From contig JAHBMJ010003039.1 in assembly GCA_018398765.1 (NCBI GenBank), forward strand, positions 1-13,759: 13,759 nt of DNA, given 5' to 3'. Shown one piece after another: positions 9,884 to 13,759 of this stretch (position 1 is the first letter of the stretch; each line of letters opens with the position of its first letter). The DNA is from Chromera velia (taxonomy: Eukaryota > Sar > Chromeraceae). Under the pieces are notes generated by a model. The model had not been told where the DNA came from and searched no databases. It worked only from the letters and a program-made list of their open reading frames with translations. Made by a program: the position numbers and the translations under genes.

Positions 9884-10536
9884 GGGCGCTTTTTGGGCCT
9901 GCGGTTTTGCAGCCGAACTAGCGGCCCTGGCATGCCCCCTAGGGTTCGTAGGGGTCGTGGCAATATTCTAAGTGCAAATTGGTTAAAATTCTTTTCGGGG
10001 CCTAACTTGCCGGGGCCCCAAATTTAATTTTGCGGTCAAAGTTTAAAAGCTGGCTGTTGAAAGTCCACCATTGTTCCTTATATAGAACCAGTTGCCCACT
10101 CGAGGTAAGACTGCCCATCATTTGTGAACCTCCTCTCTGGTGTTAGCGCCTCGAGCTGTGTACCCCCCTTTGGTAGAACGAAAGTGGGTAGAGCTGGAGC
10201 ACTTGAATAGATGTGTGTCTGTATGTTTATATGCACCTTACCATGCATACCCTTTAGTCGTGGTTTCGTACTTTTTGTTTGGTCTGATCGCTTCTGCAGG
10301 TACTTGGGGACCCGTTAAATAAAAATCAACCCGTTCTTACTGTTCTAGCTGGGTTAGAGTGATTGTTGGGGTGATTCAGAAAAGTGGGAACCTAGAACTT
10401 AGATACCTTGGAGGTGGACCTAGCTGTCCAAACTGACGGTAGAGGTGGCCAATGACTTGCCCACCGATAATATACCCCTCGATTTGCCTTCTTGACACAT
10501 CTAAGTCCTCTCCTGAAAAAGCGCCCCTTTTAGGCT

Positions 10537-10577
10537 TTAAACCATGTATTTTTCGATCACCCCTCAGCCGAGATGCG
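10537..10577 (-). repeat. Right terminal inverted repeat
   Basis: The reverse complement of the left repeat with two mismatches. The following 9 bp nearly match the sequence that precedes the left repeat. Confidence 0.88.
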
Positions 10578-12119
10578 TGATTAATGTTCTATATGTCTAG
10601 CTATATAGTATATAGTGTATACGAGTGATGAACTAGGTAATCCTGGTAATAAAAGCCACAATATCAAATTTGATCATCATGATCGTACCATGCATGCAAT
10701 CCTGAAGTCTGATCCTACTAAGTCTATAGTATAGTAAAGAATTTATGGAAATAGTTGTAGTCACATTCAGTTATACTTAAGGGTACTTAAGGGCATATCT
10801 TGATCATAATTCTAAGAATAATAATAATGTTCTAGTAGTTCTAGCTAGACTCTAGAACAGACGTGCATAGACGTGCAAGATCGAACACTAAATCAAACAG
10901 AACTTTGGGAACGTCACACAGATATACTAGCTGTTCGTACATACAGAGGCTTTCCGTACGAAACAGTTAAAAAATATGTTAGTGGGTCTGCCGCCGCCAG
11001 CGCGACGCCGGCCATCGGCCATGTATTTGAACCGCGCCGACCCGCGCCGCCGCGCATGCGTTTTCTTGCAGTTTGCTTTTGCATTCATGCATTTTTTCAT
11101 GCATCTTAATTGGCGCGGTGTTTGAGATCGATAAATCGACATCAGGAGGTTTCAGTTCAGACCTTTAGAGTGACAGACTTTCTATATTCAGCGGAACGGA
11201 GCAGCGCAGCTCATTGCGAATCATCACCGCATTGCATCCATCCGCGTATAAGCGTTTCTTTTCCTGGAAGTGCATACATGGAGACGACCGTTGTTTACCC
11301 ATGAATCAACCTTCCGTTGGTCATTTCAGTGTTCCTGCATGCAGTCCTGAAGGGACCTTCTAGGGGACCTTTTGGGTCGGTCCAGTCCAATTTGGTCTTT
11401 TGTATGACTGTGATTCACAAGAGGGATGCTTCTGGTTTGCGGGTCAATTCGGTGTGCGTCGCTTTTCATGCTGAGAGATATTTCTAAGTAATTGGTTCCT
11501 TTGGACTGCGTCGAGGTGAATAGTTGTAATCTATATAGTCCACTTCGTGTCCATTGGTTGGAGAACGACGCGTCTAGTCTGTCCAGTTTGTCCTGTCCTT
11601 CGATTTATCCGTGATGATGAGGATTTCTGGCTTCCTTCTGGCTTCGGTCAGTATGGTTTTGCCAAGCTGTCTGACTCATTCGCTTCGATGGATACCTTTT
11701 GACGCGTTTTTCGCATTTTGTCAAAGTGACAGAAAAAGAGGAAAGCACGTGCATGATTCAGAGCACATGAGTGAGAGGCAGAGCGAGAACGACAGTGAAT
11801 GAAGAGATGTATGTACATATATACTACGTGAGAGCTATGTATGGTGTTCCGGGAGTCGGAGAGAGGCATGCATCCTTCGGTGGGTTAGAGAGCGTTCGTA
11901 AGGACGCAAACAAATGAAGCACTTAGGAGAGTGCGTACATGGATGAGAGAGCGAATCAGTGGGGGAGCATATATGAGATGGATCGAGTGCTCTATTATCG
12001 ATTCAGCCTGCTTGAAGAAGAGGAATTGTCGGAAGAGCGAAAGATGCTGAAGAGAAACGTATCGCAAACTCGAATTTGCATAATTTATGATCCCGCCTGC
12101 ATCATGCATTTTTTTTTTC
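10578..12119. other. AT-richer gene-poor stretch, no gene recognised
   Basis: After the transposon the sequence is visibly AT-richer to about 10980 (runs such as CTATATAGTATATAG) and lacks the CA/GA repeats seen elsewhere. It holds small direct repeats (GTACTTAAGGG-like near 10775-10795, AGACGTGCA twice near 10860-10876) and a sharp GC-rich patch at 10986-11060. A related 18-bp motif, TGCATGCA(A/G)TCCTGAAG, occurs at 10690-10707 and 11335-11352. Short open frames near 11614 and 11939-12120 have no recognisable domain. Confidence 0.5.
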
Positions 12120-12330
12120 AATGGTGCTCTTCTGGTTGAGCGAGATGCTCCACTGAAATTGCTGTAGAGCTTGTTTCCGTGGACTGCGAGGAGGAAGAGA
12201 GATCAAGGCAGGAATGTGAGCCAGAGTTTTGCAAACTTTTGCCCTGATGGTGCTCCTCTACGGTCTCTGACTTATTGGGGGAAAAAACGGTCAGTTCATG
12301 AATTTGCTCATGATTCCTGCTGCATTGCAT

Positions 12331-12375
12331 TATTTTCTTTTTTTCTTTTTTTCTTTTTTTCTTTCTTTCTTTATT

Positions 12376-12407
<32 letters not shown>

Positions 12408-12435
12408 TCCTTCTTTTTTTCTTTCTTTCTTTTTT

Positions 12436-12483
<48 letters not shown>

Positions 12484-12503
12484 TCCTTCTTTCTTTCCTT
12501 CCT

Positions 12504-12535
<32 letters not shown>

Positions 12536-12609
12536 TCCTTCTTTCTTTCTTTCTTTCCTTCTTTCTTATTTCCTTCTTTCTTTCTCTGTCTCTGTCTCTG
12601 TCTCTTTCT
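12331..12609. repeat. (CTTT)n microsatellite, ending in (CTCTGT)n
   Basis: About 250 bp of CTTT tetranucleotides on the plus strand with CCTT and TTTTT variants, then CTCTGT units at about 12583-12606. All long Phe/Ser or Lys/Glu-rich frames across it are repeat translations. Confidence 0.95.
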
Positions 12610-13520
12610 GACTGAGGATAGTCCGCCCATGAAGGCACACTAGCTACGGATTCTGCGTTCGCTGACCATCAGCTCACCGTGGGGGGGGGGTTGGTAGGAT
12701 CACTGAAGGCAGGGCTTTTCAGGGAAGAAGCCGCTCGTCGTAAAATTCTCAGGGGTTTCACGGGGACCGGTCCGGCGTCTGGACCCACAGTAGCTGGCTT
12801 TCCTGTAAATTTAAAGGGGGGTCAGCGAGCTCCGGTGTTTCCAGCCGCAGCTTTCGAAAACACCCGCAAGGCGCATCCAATGAGCTGCTGCCGAGCATGT
12901 GTGTTTAAATTTCAAATCACTGTGTTTGTGCCGCTGGCATGCCACTGCTCGGCGGAGTCGGGTCTCAGGGCTCGATTTCCGACCCCAAAAATAGCCAGTG
13001 GGGCAAAGAGGGCTCAGGCTTTCAATGCTTCGGCGTGGATGGGCAGCCCAAGCGCGTCATTCTCCGGGGTGCGTGCGCGGCCTGTCCATCGTCCCGGGCA
13101 GAGGTCTTGCTGGCAAGGACTGGAGGACGGGGAACTTGCTGTCTTTTTTTTTTTTCTGTGATTGTGTTCACGTTGGTTAAAGTGGAAAAGGCATTCAATG
13201 ACATCCTTCGCATGTATGTCTTTTCTCGTTGCTTGCCTGCCTGCATGGTTGGTCAACTGCATGGATCGGATTCCGAGGGCGCAAACGCGACGTGCGTGGG
13301 GGGGTTCTGGAAAGTCCGGGGCCGTCCGGTGTCACGTCAACAAAGAAGTACAAAAGAGTTAGCGGAAGTCCGGCTTCAAGTAAGATGTGTCCATGGCTGC
13401 AATTAAGTGACGCGAAGCCTCGCAGAGACGGGATCGGGATGCGGGAGTGGAGAGCGATCGTTACGGAGAGACTCTTTTGGTCAAGTCAGTCATCCGATCA
13501 GAAAGTCTTGCATCGTGATC
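12610..13520. other. GC-richer stretch with weak coding-like signal
   Basis: Frames are open on the plus strand from 12679 to 13161 and from 12939 to 13406, overlapping in different phases, with no recognised domain. The second contains LVKVEKAFNDILRMYVF (from 13173), which recalls reverse-transcriptase motif A (D-x-x-K-A-F-D) with the key Asp replaced. The local composition is GC-richer than the flanks. A G run at 12681-12690 and a T run at 13143-13155 are also present. It may be repeat-derived; no gene is called. Confidence 0.35.
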
Positions 13521-13524
13521 TCTT

Positions 13525-13583
13525 GCATTCGCTCTCTCTGTCTCTTTCTCTGGCTTGGTCTCTGTCTCTGTCTCTGTCTCTGC

Positions 13584-13642
<59 letters not shown>

Positions 13643-13688
13643 TCTGTCTCTGCCTCTGCCTCTGCCTCTGCCTCTGCCTCTGCCTCTG

Positions 13689-13758
<70 letters not shown>

Positions 13759-13759
13759 T
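13525..13759. repeat. Compound CT/CTCTGT/CTCTGC/GT microsatellite at right edge
   Basis: CT runs, hexamers CTCTGT and CTCTGC, and GT runs follow one another to the window end. The order CT-run then GT-run occurs twice (about 13595-13642 and 13709-13759). The strand sense is the reverse complement of the GA/CA repeat at the left edge. Confidence 0.95.

Larger units (their letters stand above)
9843..10577. mobile_element. 735-bp non-autonomous DNA transposon with 41-bp TIRs
   Basis: Left end 9843-9883 and right end 10537-10577 are inverted copies matching at 39 of 41 positions (start CGCATC, end GGTTTAA). A further GGCGCTTTTT block is shared just inside, offset by about 10 bp on the right. The flanks read TGATTGAATG (9833-9842) and TGATTAATG (10578-10586), a 9-10 bp duplication with one indel, as expected for target-site duplication. 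That length would suit a Mutator-like element (8-11 bp is usual), though hAT-type 8 bp cannot be excluded. The interior has no long open frame, so it needs a transposase supplied elsewhere. It lies just beyond the possible retroelement fragment. Confidence 0.82.

Noticed and set aside
12118-12638. Long Lys/Glu-rich (minus) and Phe/Leu/Ser-rich (plus) frames
   Set aside because: Direct translation of the CTTT microsatellite in several frames; a simple repeat lacks stops in those frames.

Overview
The window is nuclear DNA from a eukaryote. Two protein genes can be rebuilt only by joining short exons across GT-AG introns, and long simple-sequence repeats fill much of the rest. The mix of a dynactin subunit (so a dynein-using cell), many short introns, middling GC content and abundant CA/GA/CTTT microsatellites resembles a chromerid alga or related alveolate such as Chromera velia. 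That placement is recall and inference; the sequence alone only proves a eukaryote.

Left part (1-6274): a head-to-head gene pair. On the minus strand, a dynactin subunit 5 (p25) gene has five exons between 3049 and 362. It codes for 166 residues and runs off the left edge, so only about the last 16 codons should be missing. On the plus strand, a six-exon gene from 3748 to 6274 codes for a 366-residue protein with an N-terminal C2 domain, interrupted by a Ser/Pro-rich loop, and a C-terminal UBA-like domain. All six exons join in frame and end on a stop. The 698 bp between the two start codons holds a TATA-like sequence and a 16-bp perfect palindrome centred on CACGTG. The two genes share unusual splice sites: C at donor position +3 in 7 of 10 donors (GTCAGT type) and an almost invariant TGCAG acceptor.

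Middle part (6275-9842): no gene could be recognised for about 3.2 kb, only pyrimidine/purine tracts and short microsatellites. A minus-strand fragment at 9458-9716 then looks like the decayed zinc-knuckle end of a non-LTR retrotransposon (low confidence).

Right part (9843-13759): a 735-bp non-autonomous DNA transposon with 41-bp terminal inverted repeats and a probable 9-10 bp target duplication is followed by an AT-richer gene-poor stretch, a 280-bp CTTT repeat, a GC-richer stretch with a weak reverse-transcriptase-like motif, and a terminal CT/GT/CTCTGC microsatellite. The compound repeats at the two window ends are in opposite orientation.

The two genes probably share a divergent promoter. 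A functional link between p25 (dynein/dynactin cargo binding) and the C2-UBA protein (membrane plus ubiquitin binding) is only a hypothesis.
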